From Oopsacas minuta (Eukaryota > Porifera > Hexactinellida > Lyssacinosida > Leucopsacidae): a DNA stretch of 64,000 nt. The stretch lies in contig JAKMXF010000340.1 of the NCBI GenBank assembly GCA_024704765.1, forward strand, positions 124,001 to 188,000. Direction: 5' to 3'. How positions within the stretch are numbered: position 1 is the stretch's first letter; the number at the start of each line of letters is the position of its first letter. The notes under the pieces are model-generated. The model was not told the origin of the DNA. It did not search any database and worked only from the letters and a program-made list of their open reading frames with translations. Below are positions 1 to 12,200 of the stretch, in pieces. The translations under genes and the position numbers were made by a program.

Positions 1-214
1 AGAAATATCTATAAAGGTAATGCAAATGCTATTATTGAAATTTCAATGATTAGTTACCCAATGCGAAATTGTCTATAGGAATTCTATAGTGTAAATTCTA
101 ATAATATATATTCGCTACTCAAAATTTCATATATTGAATTGTTGAACTTTGCAATCTGTTTGCATCCATTAACATGGTCAAACATGCAATTTACAACGCT
201 CTTTACTCTCATAG
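1..214 (+). other. Upstream intron end of the RhoGEF gene
   Basis: The open frame of the first gene runs back into this stretch but has no ATG with a believable protein context. A pyrimidine-rich tract followed by AG at 213-214 looks like a 3' splice acceptor. I read 1-214 as the tail of an intron whose upstream exon lies outside the window. No other feature is visible. Confidence 0.6.
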
Positions 215-3200
215 AACTCCACCTATCATCTTACAATCAAAAGACATGGAACAATCCGTTCTACGAATTAATCAACACAGAAGAACGGTACGTACAGGAC
301 CTTAAAGAAATCGTAACCGGCTATCTAACCGTGCTGGAAAATGCAGTAAATTCCGATCCAAATTTTAACCTCAACTTAAACGTGCTTTTCTCAAACATAC
401 GAACTCTTTATGATTTCCATATCGAATTCTTAGACGATATAAGACAGGTTGAAATGCTACGAAATGTTGCGGAATGCTTTCTACAACGAAAACAACAATT
501 TATCAACGAATACACTATATACTGTAATAACTATCCGAATGCATGCGAAATATTGAAAGATATAAATTTCAATCATGATTTGAAAATTATCTCAAATTTC
601 AAGATTTGCCAACAGAGTTTGGGTCATATGCTTCCCTTGTCCGCATACTTATTAAAACCTGTACAACGCGTGCTAAAGTATCCCCTCCTTTTAAAAGCAA
701 TGTTGAAAGACGCATTCACGGTTAATTACAGTCATTTCGCGGTTAACGGCTATCAAGAGATGAAAACCGCACTTGATTGCATGTCAGAAGTCTCAGAAGA
801 GATTAACCTTATGAAACGTAAACACGAACTTACGCTACGTGTCAATGAAATTCAAAGCATGCTCGTCGGATGGAATGGGCAAGATTTGAATTCTTTTGGC
901 CAACTTTTACTCGAAGATCAGCTCAAAATTAAGGGTTACCGCAAAGAACGAAATGTTTTCCTCTTTGAAAAGTTGTTTTTAGTCACGAAAATGGAAGATG
1001 AGCAATACACACAACCAATGTATATTCCAGTCAATAATTTGATGTTGCTTGAGGCACCGAAAGAAGGAAACAGTTATCTAAGAGTATATGAACAAAAAAA
1101 CGCGTCAAATTATTTCTTAATTGAATTCAGTAATGCAAATGTTCGTAAAGAATGGGCGAACACTATCAAAGATCTAATCGTTTCGTCAAGTTCTGGTTTG
1201 CCAGAAAATCATAGAAAACGAATACTCGAAGCTTGCCAATCAATAAACCAAGATGTGCTTTGTCAAACAGAACATATTCCACATAACAACAAATTCCGAG
1301 ATTTAGCGAGTATCAAGAAACGATTTCGATACCGTGCCAAACCCAAACGTCAACAACAATCAACACCAATCGCTGATAATGCGCCACGTATGCGACATAG
1401 CGCAACTTTCTCACCAAATTCAATATCCCCGCGAAATACGCACCGTCACAAACGATTATCAGACGCAACTAACTATGACACACAGTATTTAGAAAATGAA
1501 ATACGAATCAGTGATAATAGTTTGGAAGTTTCGAATATCTCAATCGCGGCATCGGACACTTCTTTAATCACAATTCCTTGTGACGAATCCTTCCCAGTGT
1601 TAAGCGATTCCCTTGAAAGCGGCGAAAATTCACGAATTATAGATGAACCCGCCTCAATGGAAAATTCCACATCGAATTGTAGCTTAACAGGTGAACAGAA
1701 TGGTTTATTTAATAAGTCTCCTTCACGTAAAGGTGCTATACGCCGAAAATCAAATACTTATCTCAATAAAAAGCTCAGTGCTACCTTCTCGGCGACTTCA
1801 ACTGAAGATGAATTCGGTATTTGTCAAGGTGAAGCGAAATTACGGCGTCGGCACACTGACAAGGAAATACACCCTGATATACTAGATGCCTTAAATCAGC
1901 TTGACGAATTCAAACCGTTACAAAGCGAAATGAATGATACACACCCTGCGAAAAGCGAGGAAAGTGACTCCTCAGATGGTTCTAAGATTGGCTTTAATAG
2001 CCCTGAATATTTCAAACAGCGTATACATAATCTTAGAGACGATGGCGAGAGGAAACGGTCACGTATTATGGATTTCGAAGAAGGTCAAACGCAGTATGAC
2101 ACTGCCCTAGATTTCACCAGCCCCGATCCAAGTTTCACCTCTGCACAAAATCAACCAATGCCTTCTCCGAAATATAAAAACACACCGAGTGTCAATAGGA
2201 ATAAAATGACAAGACGTGGTCAAATCTCACGGTCTACCTCAAACGCGAAAAAACGTTTATTTCTCGAGGATAAACAATTCAATCCTGATCCATCCAGTCT
2301 AAACACTACCCCACAAGTGCAATTAAAACATTACTTTGGCAAAGAAATCGGCGAATTAAGTTTCACAAGCACACAATCTTCCGATGACTATTACATTGGA
2401 AGAGAAAGAGATTATATTACCAATGCGAAAAAGTTCAATACAGTTCGCCAGAAAAAAAGTTCTTTGAATTCACTTTTCGGAGATCCTGATGATTCAAAAG
2501 TGATTAGGCGTATTCTAAGTCTACCGCAACCTTGTAGATTATCCAATTTATTTGATTCTCCGATTAGAAATACTGATAAAGATATTGAAAATTCAAATTA
2601 CGATTCGTCAGCTGAATTGGAAGTAAACGTGCTCGAAAACTCTGTCAAAAATGAACCTATTATTCCGCTGTTAAATACTAATAAAAAGTTGCCTAAAGCT
2701 GCACCTGAATCAAGTGAACTTCCAAAAACGCGAGTGTTATTAGATGGTCCACCATCTGATAGTTCAGATAATGATAGTATCCACAGTATTCCTACTGAAA
2801 ATATGCCAGAAACTGTTACAACACCTGAAGAATTTATCCAAGCTTCAATCCTTGATGATTACGTGCAAACTTTAAAAAAAGAAAATTATGAACAATCCTT
2901 GAAAACCGAACAATTTACAGAAGTTTTAAAACAAGATGATTTTTTACAAACTTTGAAACCTGAGAATTTTTCACCATCACCAAAAGCAGAAAATATAAAG
3001 GAAGATTCTGCACAAATCTCAAAAAGTGAAAAATTTTCACAAACCTCAACACCTGTGAAAACTACCTCAAACTATGAAATATCGAATGACTTGTCTACCT
3101 CACAATTAGATGAATATCCCTCTAAGCCAATCATTCGACATACCAATCAACCTAAACTATCACCATCTCATCAAAACGAACCACAGGTTCAAAGTTCGAA

Positions 3201-3297
3201 CTATCGCACAGAGGTGTTACAATTCGTATTTGTGGGTTCGATCAGCATAATTATCGCTATAAACTTTCTATACGAAGTGTTTTGCAGCGTCAAGTAG
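215..3297 (+). CDS. PLEKHG-like Rho guanine-nucleotide exchange factor (DH-PH), 5' partial
   Basis: A 3.1-kb last exon codes for about 1,027 residues. The first ~200 form a DH (RhoGEF) domain: it opens near NPFYELINTEERYVQDLKEI, has the LLKPVQRVLKYPLLLK helix typical of Dbl proteins, and continues to the MKRKHE stretch seen in the PLEKHG1-3 group. A PH domain follows (about nt 900-1180, ending with the conserved Trp of KEWANTI). After this comes ~650 residues of Ser/Asn-rich, probably disordered tail with short repeats around LKxENFxQ (about 2860-3050). The last 25 residues are strongly hydrophobic and end only a few residues before the stop, so the protein looks tail-anchored, which is not usual for PLEKHG proteins. 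The family activates Rho/Rac/Cdc42 GTPases at membranes and the cytoskeleton. The 5' exon(s) lie upstream; the acceptor is at 213-214. Family call from motifs; exact orthology uncertain. Confidence 0.85.
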
Positions 3298-3384
3298 TTT
3301 TATTATGTGTTGAAATTTATGTTCAGTTGATCATCTTATTATGTGTAGCACTTATGGTTATGTAATTGTGTTCTATTGAGTTTC

Positions 3385-3390
3385 AATAAA
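3385..3390 (+). terminator. Polyadenylation signal AATAAA of the RhoGEF gene
   Basis: AATAAA lies 88-93 bases after the stop codon, followed by a T-rich stretch, as expected for a 3' end. The following 3391-4156 holds no supported gene. Confidence 0.6.
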
Positions 3391-4156
3391 GTTTTATTTC
3401 TTTCATGAATTATGTTTCTAAAAAGATGTAAATTGGGAGATGGATACTTAGAATCAGTTACTTGTTACTTCTAGGGTTATTTGATACAACATTTTCTAAT
3501 GATATTAATTGTAATTTTTCTAAAATTTGAAATATTCTTAATTTTCGTTATATTATAAAAAGTCAATCGACCGCTTTGACGACTCAGTTTTCTCGGAAAC
3601 TTCAAAGCTACTGGATAAAGTTTATAGAACAAAAGTATGTTCAAGGGAAGTTGCTTCATTTGTCAAAGGTTTTGGGTTATAGAAATGTCGTGAATAATTA
3701 ATGATGAACGTGTAAAACCTATGGATCGTTTGCAAAGTTGGATAAAATATAATACTTTTTCAACAACTTAACTTACAGGTTACAGAATATAACCATGAAT
3801 AAGCTCTCAAAAGCGTGCAAAGAAACATTAAAACCGCCATACTTCGACATTTAATTCCTCTCCAAACCTGATAAGTGCATACACGAAGCATCACAATTAT
3901 CCAAGGTTTAGCTATGTATCACATACCAGAATTTCCCAAGATTTCCTAAACACAATAACCAAAAGGATACAACATACTTTCCTATAGAACAGTATGAATG
4001 ACCATACAAGCATGTGCACGCATATTTAACACCATTTTAACCCATAATAGTGATCAAATTCGTATTGAATAGCTTCAATTAATTATCATCAGAGAGCCCA
4101 TATAGAAATCTGAATAGTCCCTCAATAAGATGATAAAATAAGGTAAAAATCCATGA

Positions 4157-5212
4157 ATGGTTAAAAATATGTCTGTCGAAGAATACAAATTGGCTGCACA
4201 TGCATTATTACATTTGAAACAGTTCCATATCCATGTCACCCAACTAAACTCAATACAATCTCAAAAGGTATTCTTAAATAACGTTATTTTGACTGAGGAA
4301 AATTCGAACGCAGTTGAAGCAGATGAAAATGATCAAAATGAAATAGCTATATCACTCAACACGGATAAAATCGCGACTCAAATTCGCGGTTGCTTATCTT
4401 GTCTGACATCTTTACCAGAAGATTTAGACCCAAGCTTAATCACATTGCTAATCGATAACCCTCTACTTTCCGACTGTCGAATAATCCTCAACAAAACCGA
4501 GTCATTCTACGCACATAAATATTTCCTAATAAAGTCGAGTGCGTATTTTTCTGCTATGTTAGGCAAAAATTTCGAAGAAGCAAACAAACTCGATATAGAC
4601 ATCGAAATTGAATACACTGGGTTATTCCATTTAGCTCTTGAATTTATATATACTTCGAAAATCAATCGTGAATATTGTAATAATGAAAAATGGATTCAGG
4701 ATGTTGATAAATATTTCATTACACTATGGACAGCAGTTTATTTTCAGATACAAGATATGATAAATAAATTGCTACAAGTATTTGAATATGATTTTATTCT
4801 ATCACCAAAATTCACCGATGTATTTATCCCTTTCGATTTATTTATGCGTATACTAGAAGGGAAACTCAGCACTCTAAGAAGTAAAGACAAAATCATCGGT
4901 GCACAACCGCCAATGTCCGAATGTCGTAATGATTGCCGAGACACGCAACAAATCAGAAAAGCGAAACCGTTGAACGAATATGAATGCTTATTGGAAATGG
5001 CTATTAAATACGCTGGCAAATGCAATGACCCTACTATCTGTCACCAACTGATAACCTGGATAAAAACAAACTGTATTCTCCGGTATGTAAACGCAACCAA
5101 AGTATTTGAATGCATCTCACAGGCCCCACACAATGTACAGGCATGTATTGATCCTATAGGAATATTCCCATATCTTCAAACAAAATCTCAAGATAACAAC
5201 CAGTATTTATAA
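4157..5212 (+). CDS. BTB/POZ domain protein
   Basis: This is a single open frame of 351 aa. Residues ~105-190 carry the BTB pattern: a short hydrophobic strand, LSDCRIIL, then F-x-AHKYFLIKSSAYFSAML (the classic 'H+x+L..S.YF..ml' core), an acidic loop, and the FHLALEFIYTSKI strand-helix that closes the fold. The ~100 residues in front are not recognised. The ~150 residues behind are mostly helical and could be a BACK-like or other helical region. BTB proteins usually dimerise and often act as Cullin-3 adaptors; no kelch, zinc-finger or ankyrin partner domain is visible here. Two in-frame Met codons (residues 1 and 5) are possible starts. No intron is evident and no AATAAA is close to the stop. 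Confidence 0.75.
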   Translation: MVKNMSVEEYKLAAHALLHLKQFHIHVTQLNSIQSQKVFLNNVILTEENSNAVEADENDQNEIAISLNTDKIATQIRGCLSCLTSLPEDLDPSLITLLIDNPLLSDCRIILNKTESFYAHKYFLIKSSAYFSAMLGKNFEEANKLDIDIEIEYTGLFHLALEFIYTSKINREYCNNEKWIQDVDKYFITLWTAVYFQIQDMINKLLQVFEYDFILSPKFTDVFIPFDLFMRILEGKLSTLRSKDKIIGAQPPMSECRNDCRDTQQIRKAKPLNEYECLLEMAIKYAGKCNDPTICHQLITWIKTNCILRYVNATKVFECISQAPHNVQACIDPIGIFPYLQTKSQDNNQYL

Positions 5213-5904
5213 TAATATATTAGGAAATTGAATTTATATTAATGATTACTGTATTATCTATTGCAAACCAATTTATACATCTTGAGGTTCGACCATCCGC
5301 GCCTAACACATACTTTCCAACCTCCTTGACAAATTCCCGGTATTTAATTGCCGATTTCACATTATTCACCAACTACACCCGAAAATATCGAAATATATTG
5401 AAAAATTGAAATTTCTCTCGGGATTTCCAAATTTATCCTGGATGGAAACCCCGAGATAATCCAGGAATCTCGGGAGCCTTTGCAAGTATGTTAACATAAC
5501 GAGATATAGCCGTAATTGCAACTACTTTGCCAGAAACAAAATACCGTCCTTTTGGCCAACGTAATAAACTGCACTATCTTATATAATTGCATTACAAATA
5601 ATAATGGATTACAATCGCCTTTTTTAAATTATACGAGACATATTGCACATTGTTTACGTCAGTAAATTTCAACTTGTTCATATTAATAAGATTGAACTTT
5701 GCACTATATCGAAAAAATGCTATTATATACCTATTGCCATCAAAACATTATTTCCTATTAATCATCTCCAATATGAAATAATTCAAAACTATTACACTAA
5801 ATTTCCACTTATAAATTTTCTCTTTTTACATATATTGTAGTCATCAAATATTTCCTATAAAAGCTAGTATCAATAAAATATGTCATTATTTTGGGTCGTA
5901 ATCG
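5213..5904. other. Intergenic, no gene seen
   Basis: AT-rich spacer between the BTB and LRR genes. The short open frame at 5643-5840 has no recognisable protein features. A weak palindromic stretch of GAAATTT/TCTCGGG-type words is present near 5390-5480, but I see no defined element. Confidence 0.5.
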
Positions 5905-7347
5905 ATGAAATATATCGTTCCTCTATTCGCTGTCCTTATTGTCTTTGCGCTACGTTCCGAGGCATACTGCACCTTGAGTTGTACGTCTGAAGAGATCGCT
6001 ACAAACACTCCCCATTGCTTTATCACAAGTATAGTATCCGGCACGTCGTGTGTAGTTACCGGAAGTGAATCATTAGTCCAGCGAATAGAGAAGGTATATT
6101 TGACTGTAGATATCTCCTCTACTCTTACTGCTGTTACCGTCCAGAACCAAGTTGCCCCAGGAAAATTGGAAATAGTTTTCAGTCGTGAATACGAGAATAT
6201 ACGTACTTTAACACTACACGGTGATTGGATTCGCATTACAGCCGATTCGCTACGCAATCTCCCTAACCTCGAATATTTTACGTTCATTTCCGGTATCTTT
6301 GATGTGTTCCCACCTTTCACGAATTATCACCCTCTTCTTACTGAATTAATCCTCCATAATTTCACCACGGATGATCCATTTTCGACCATCCCTTCAGACA
6401 AAGTTAGTGACTTGCCTCAACTCCAAAATCTGCGTCTGTGTCCTGCAAAAATTGTCCAGATTAGCCATGTTGGAATAAGCCTTCTTCCCTCTTTAGAAAC
6501 TATAATCATATGCAATGTAACTAATAGTGAAACTGCATTTCAAAATGCCTGTCCTTCCTTTAATAACCTCAATGCGATTTCCATACACGAAGGCGGACTT
6601 CAGGACATATCATTCCTCGATTGTCTGCCAAATCCAGAAATATTCGAGCATCTAAACTTAGATTTCAACCAAATAACATCGATTGATGGGTTACATCGAT
6701 TTCCAAACCTTCTCCTATTAGGGCTCTTTGAAAACCGAATTTCATCCATTCGTCGTTCAAATTTCACAGGCCTTGGACAGTTGACATTCCTGAACCTGCC
6801 TGGTAACTTAATCGATGTGATATGGGATGACACTTTCCTGGACTTAATTTCCTTAAAAAAGTTGAATTTAGACGTTAACCCAATGGTAACCATAAACCCC
6901 AGGGTAATTGAAAGCATACCAAATCTGGAGTACTTCAAAACACCACTTTTACACTGTGATTGTAGCCTTGAATGGTTATCCATAGCTTACCATACACACA
7001 ACCTGCACATCAACCCGTATTCCTTGTGTGACACCCCAAGCCAATTTGCAGGGTTAAACGTCTATGACCCATCAATATATGTTGAATGTTCAAATGCAAA
7101 CAGTCCGTATGAGTGTTTTAGTAAAACACGTGAAACTTGCAATGATGGTTCATATTGCCAGAGCACGCCTGAAGGTTTTGAATGCATTTGTGAAGGTGAG
7201 AACAATGTGTATTCTCGTATGAATGGTGGAAAGTGTTTCAATATAGACGAAGTGTTGGCTAAACCTGCTGAATGTGACGGTACCTTACATCTTAATGCTG
7301 ACAACGAGTTGGAATGTGGGTCTCCTAACAAGGTACCCTTTCCCTAA
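5905..7347 (+). CDS. Secreted leucine-rich-repeat protein with EGF-like module
   Basis: 480 aa. It starts with a clear signal peptide (MKYIVPLFAVLIVFAL, cleavage likely after SEA) and a Cys-containing N-cap. About eight LRRs follow (nt ~6190-6930, for example LENRISSIRRSNFTGLGQLTFLNLPGN and FLDLISLKKLNLDVNP), then an LRR C-cap with the CDCSLEWL signature and its partner cysteines. A Cys-rich EGF-like segment (CNDGSYCQSTPEGFECIC) comes next. The frame closes shortly after CGSPNK. At that point the DNA reads AACAAG|GTACCC, a possible splice donor (GT at 7333-7334), so the true gene may splice to a further exon, for example a membrane anchor, that I could not find. Role: extracellular or cell-surface recognition, inferred only from domains. 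Confidence 0.8.
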   Translation: MKYIVPLFAVLIVFALRSEAYCTLSCTSEEIATNTPHCFITSIVSGTSCVVTGSESLVQRIEKVYLTVDISSTLTAVTVQNQVAPGKLEIVFSREYENIRTLTLHGDWIRITADSLRNLPNLEYFTFISGIFDVFPPFTNYHPLLTELILHNFTTDDPFSTIPSDKVSDLPQLQNLRLCPAKIVQISHVGISLLPSLETIIICNVTNSETAFQNACPSFNNLNAISIHEGGLQDISFLDCLPNPEIFEHLNLDFNQITSIDGLHRFPNLLLLGLFENRISSIRRSNFTGLGQLTFLNLPGNLIDVIWDDTFLDLISLKKLNLDVNPMVTINPRVIESIPNLEYFKTPLLHCDCSLEWLSIAYHTHNLHINPYSLCDTPSQFAGLNVYDPSIYVECSNANSPYECFSKTRETCNDGSYCQSTPEGFECICEGENNVYSRMNGGKCFNIDEVLAKPAECDGTLHLNADNELECGSPNKVPFP

Positions 7348-8632
7348 ACAGCTGGTAAATATGGCGCATACTTCCCTGATTATTTTTAAATATGGGCAAG
7401 GCATGATACAATTTTTGTTGATTTTTGTGTGTGATATATCAATTAATTCTGCTCGTATTTTACATGTAGTTTTGATACAGATTATTAATTAAACTCCCGA
7501 AAAATCGATTACTGTCGGGGATTGGCGCGCAACTAGGCTCTTGAATCTGAGCGAACAAAGATGACGTCATGCCCATCCGCCGTATATTATTTGTATTGGG
7601 GTGGAGTCGAAACTGGAGCCATCCAAAAATGCCATAGTTTCGCCTATGCTGTCAAGGTCTTTAAGAAACTGAAGCTATATGTACACACAACGTTCTAGCT
7701 GTCTTATCCAGTATTACAATATTTCCCTCGTATCCATACTCCTAAAGTTTCATGAATTCCCTATCTTTTAACACTCAAACCTTTGTAACGTTAATTACCA
7801 TGAACAACAACCTTGTGCTATTATTGGCATTTCCCATCAATTCTAAGATCTTTGTAAACATAATTATGGCTTTTACATGACATATTTTTATCAGTCAACA
7901 AGTGAACTACTTCATGTTTGTTGCTGCTAACTCATGTGTGTTAGACAAACTATATGTATTCTAAGCCAAAGTGATAGATTAATTATCATACGAAAACCTG
8001 CCTCAATTTTGGCGAAATGTAGCCTTTTTCGAACAATTGGTGAGTGTAATATCCCGTTATAACATGCTTAATGGCGGAATTCTGCAGCTTCCCGCAGGAT
8101 TTCGTGTCTTATCCAGAGAAAATAGAAAATCCTAATGAAATTTCCCATTTTTTGCTATATTTCTGGCTATTTTCGGGCCGAATAGGGGAATAGGAATGAA
8201 TTTCTCGGATTTGTCAAGGAAATCCCGATTAATTTGTGCCAGTTGGTAAGTATTACATAATAAGGCACACATATTTTCTGTGCTAATGTGTGCTATCCCT
8301 TATACACTCAATATCATTGTTTCGTCACGATAGCATGCTTATACCTACCTCCAATCTCACAAATCAGCCTTTGATGTCGCTGTCTTTAGTTTTCAGAATA
8401 ACTATGACTATACAATTCCGTGAATGTGATCTTTGCTATAGTATCATTACGGTAATTCCAGTGAAGATGGCAATATATTGATATGCGTTTCATGGTTTCA
8501 ATAAGCTGGGATTTATATACGAGTAATGCAGTTTATTGCATATTCAAATTTATAAATGTGTATCGAATCTTTACACGCATCTAACTCTATGGTGATTGAA
8601 ATTGTTCAGGAATTATTTGAGGGGTGTATTAT
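7348..8632. other. Intergenic spacer with repeat fragment
   Basis: No supported gene. The short frames at 7274-7492 and 8290-8481 overlap the previous gene or repeats and look random. Bases ~7560-7650 (core GACGTCATGCCCATCCGC) belong to an interspersed repeat that recurs at ~21650-21760 and inverted at ~25350-25470. Confidence 0.5.
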
Positions 8633-8954
8633 AGAGTTGGAATCGGGTCCACTTTTCAGAACTCGACCCGAAGCCGAAGTGTAAACTAGTGTAGATATTA
8701 ACTGAAATTCCTCAAAATATATGTTTGTATTTTAAGGAAGATTTGTTCTTGCAATATTATGGGTTAATAATATTTATCCTGTAAATCTCCTTTTGAGGCC
8801 ATTTCATTAAACTTCCATACGATGTTTCTAATGTAAGTATAATCTTTCAGAAAATAATTGAATTTAAAAATTACGTACAAATTTCGAACTGATCCACTTC
8901 GAACCCGAACTCGACCCGACCCGACCCGAGAAACCCGAACCCGATTCCAACTCT
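8633..8954. mobile_element. Non-autonomous DNA transposon, Mutator-like (MITE)
   Basis: Perfect 16-bp terminal inverted repeats (AGAGTTGGAATCGGGT at 8633-8648; its reverse complement at 8939-8954) are flanked by a perfect 10-bp direct repeat GGTGTATTAT (8623-8632 and 8955-8964). The 322-bp body has no coding capacity and contains runs of CGACC/CCGAAC words near the right end. A 9-11 bp target-site duplication is the usual mark of Mutator-like (MULE) elements, so that superfamily is the best guess. The perfect ends and duplication suggest a recent insertion. Confidence 0.85.
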
Positions 8955-9268
8955 GGTGTATTATGATCCTTAGCTTATATTGAAAGCTCCTTGTTTCTCC
9001 GATGTCACTCGTACTCACACTTTTTGCAATACAAAGGGTGGGCTGTATGCAGGGCTGTGGGGAAGTGTGACAACCATATTTGGCAATTTGGCATGGAAAT
9101 TAATGTCGTGCGGCTCAGCAAATACAATTCGAACAGCCCTGTCACCACTCCTCTTTCCTGGGATGTACACACAAGTATATCTCATGTTATTTATATCGTA
9201 CAACCTATATTCGAATAGTTTTATAAACATGATCTACTTATTTCTACATTTGAGAATTTTAGCTTGTG

Positions 9269-12200
9269 ATGTCTGAAGTTACACCCCAGCAAACTGACCA
9301 AAGCATATCCGACATTCTAACCAAGGCACTAACTGAACAGAGCAGTAGCAGTTCTGAGGATTTTGAATTTATTGAGAAAGATGATGGACTCGCTACAAAA
9401 GGAGCTAAATTAAGTGATGACAACATACCTGATTTGATCACAGACTTGAATTTGGCTGGAAAAGATAAAATTTCTAGCGAACCAGAAACTAATATAATTA
9501 ATTTGGTTGATTCCAAAGCGGCGGGAACACCTGATGCTGTACATGAAACGATAGAAACGGAGAGTTTAGTTATAATAGAAGGAGCGAATATTGTTTCAAA
9601 AGAGCTAGAAAATTCGGAAAATATTCTTTCGAAAGATGAAATTTCTGGTGAAAAGCACCCGGAAAATATTGGAGATATTATCTCATCTGAAGATCATGAA
9701 ATTATTGTTTCAAAAAATCACGAAAATAATGAAAATATTCATTCAAAAGATGATCGAAATTCTGAAACTATTAGTTCAAAAGATCACGAAATATTGTCAG
9801 AAAATATACCGATAAATGACCAAAATATAATTCCACAAATTGACAGTGAAACAGTTGACAAAGATGATGCAGAAGTAATGGATATACTTTCACAAGATAG
9901 AAGCGAGTCTCCGTTACAGAATGAGGATTCAGGAGCTCAGGGTTCAGCCGAGTCCGTCGATTCTCTCATAGGAGACCTCGAACAAAAACAAGAAAACCTG
10001 GAAAAAGACATTGATCTATCACAAAATGGATCGAATGAAAGTGCTAATATTGATAATTCAAATTCAACTAATGTTACGAGTGAAGATACTCCAGATGGTG
10101 AGTTTATTTATCCCGTAGCGTGTAGACTCTGATAAATAGTATCACCGGGTAATAGAGATGGAACCGGTCGAAATTTTGACCCGATTTTTAGCGTTAGCAC
10201 GTTACCCTCGAAACTGCTGTAAACGCCTTTTCTTAGTGGTGTGAAACTGTCAATATAATTCCTTTATCATTGTAATATATTCACAGTTACAGACGAAACA
10301 ACAACATACACAGACCGTCCAAACTCAAAAGAACCAGAAGATGACGTCACAGCATATGTCTACCCAGTAGAAAAAGAATTCTGGGACGTAGAGGACATGG
10401 AAGATCCTCATGCTTCTCGCGCTAGGTGGAAACGATTGTATATTCAATTACATATGCGTTCTATGGAAAATCCTCCTTCACAGGAAGTAGCTAAAATGCA
10501 CCAGTATAGACCATTGAACAGGTACAAAGCTCATTAATTGTGTTGCGATCGTCTCAATTTGTAATGTTTATTGAGGCTCTGTTAATGAGAACTTGATTCA
10601 GCTCCACATGATGTATATCAATGCCATGCTGGCGGGCGGCATTCAATTATCATTATTTTATGACGTTATCATAATAAGAAGTGGACAATGGACGATTTTC
10701 AATTACTCTAGTTCGTGATACAGTGGATGCCGGTTGTTAATTGGTTCTCACATATTCCTGTATATTTTGCCGGTTATAAACTATAAGAACATGTATTGCT
10801 ACCCCCAAGTGGTTTCTTATAACCGGCATCCACTGTAGGTTAATGCGTGGGTCTGTGAAGATAAATCCGCTACTATTTCACCCGTCAGCTTGTAAATATA
10901 TTGTATAACTGAATTTCACTGAGAAAATAGCGAAATAATGATAATATTCATGCAACAGGTAAACTTGATGCGGGAGAAGGAGCTGAAACAAATTTCCAAC
11001 TAACAATGGCTTAAATAGAAGTTTTGAACTTTGAACTTTCTCCCATTCCATTCCTATAGATACAACAATATCCTAGCTAATGACGTCAGCCGTATAATCC
11101 TAACACATCCTGATACAGAATACATTAACGCTAACCGTATAACTATACCTGAAGTTGATAGAGCTTATATCATGTCACAAGGTCCATTAGATATAACTAG
11201 TGAGCATTTCTGGCATATGGTATGGCAAGAACATTGTCCTGGTATTGTTATGCTGAATAGAACGATGGAGAGTGGTAAACCTAAATGTCATCAGTATTTC
11301 CCAAAGGATTATGGTATACAGGTGTGTTTATTGTTTGTTTGTTTGTTTGTTTGTTTGTTTATTTGGATGTTTCGTTTGTCTGTCTGTCTGTCTGTCTGTC
11401 TGTGTTTATTTATTGATATATTAAATCACTCTACCTTCTAGTTGGTGTTCGGTAACTATCTAATAGTCTGTGAGAGTCAATTTTGTGCTGATGGCTACAG
11501 AATGAGTAACCTCGAATTAACACACCTACCCAGCCAGGAATTACGTCACATTATCCATTTCCAATACCTCTCATGGCCAGATTTCGGCGCCCCACAAACA
11601 CCTGAAGATTTTCTACAATTTCTAGTAGCTGTGAGAGAAAAGGGTCTATTAGATGTAGAATCATCAACTGGCCCAGCTGTAATTCATTGTAGTGCAGGTG
11701 TTGGCAGATCTGGTACTTTTATTCTAGTGGATGCTTGTTTAAGGAGAATTGAGATTGAAGGTCACCCGCTTAATGTCCATGTACAGGTGAATTATACTTC
11801 AATACAGATACAATGTATAACCTCCACAAACGAGGTTCCAGAGACGCCGAAAATTTATATCTCAAATACAGAAGCACCTCGTTAATACGTACACCAAGGG
11901 ACCGTCGAGATTTGCACTCCTTATCCAGAGTACGCATTAACAGGAGTAAAAACAATTGAATAACCATTGTATAGACTAGAATTGTGTAAAATTCTGTACC
12001 TCTTAACCGGAAATCGTATTAAATGTGTTCGTATTAACGAGGATTCACTGTATCTCCATTTTCCCTATAATACCTGCCTAAAACTGGCTGATATAGTATA
12101 TACTCCCAAATTTTGATGTACACTTACGACATACCCCAGTAAAATTTCCAGAAAATACCATCAATTTCTTATAATTCTATAGGATATAATTCTACGTATG

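Noticed and set aside
7274-7492. 72-aa frame after the LRR gene
   Set aside because: It overlaps the LRR-EGF coding end in another frame and has no conserved feature.
8764-9018. 84-aa minus-strand frame with Arg/Val/Gly/Ser repeats
   Set aside because: The repetitive part is simply the CGACC-rich right end of the Mutator-like MITE.
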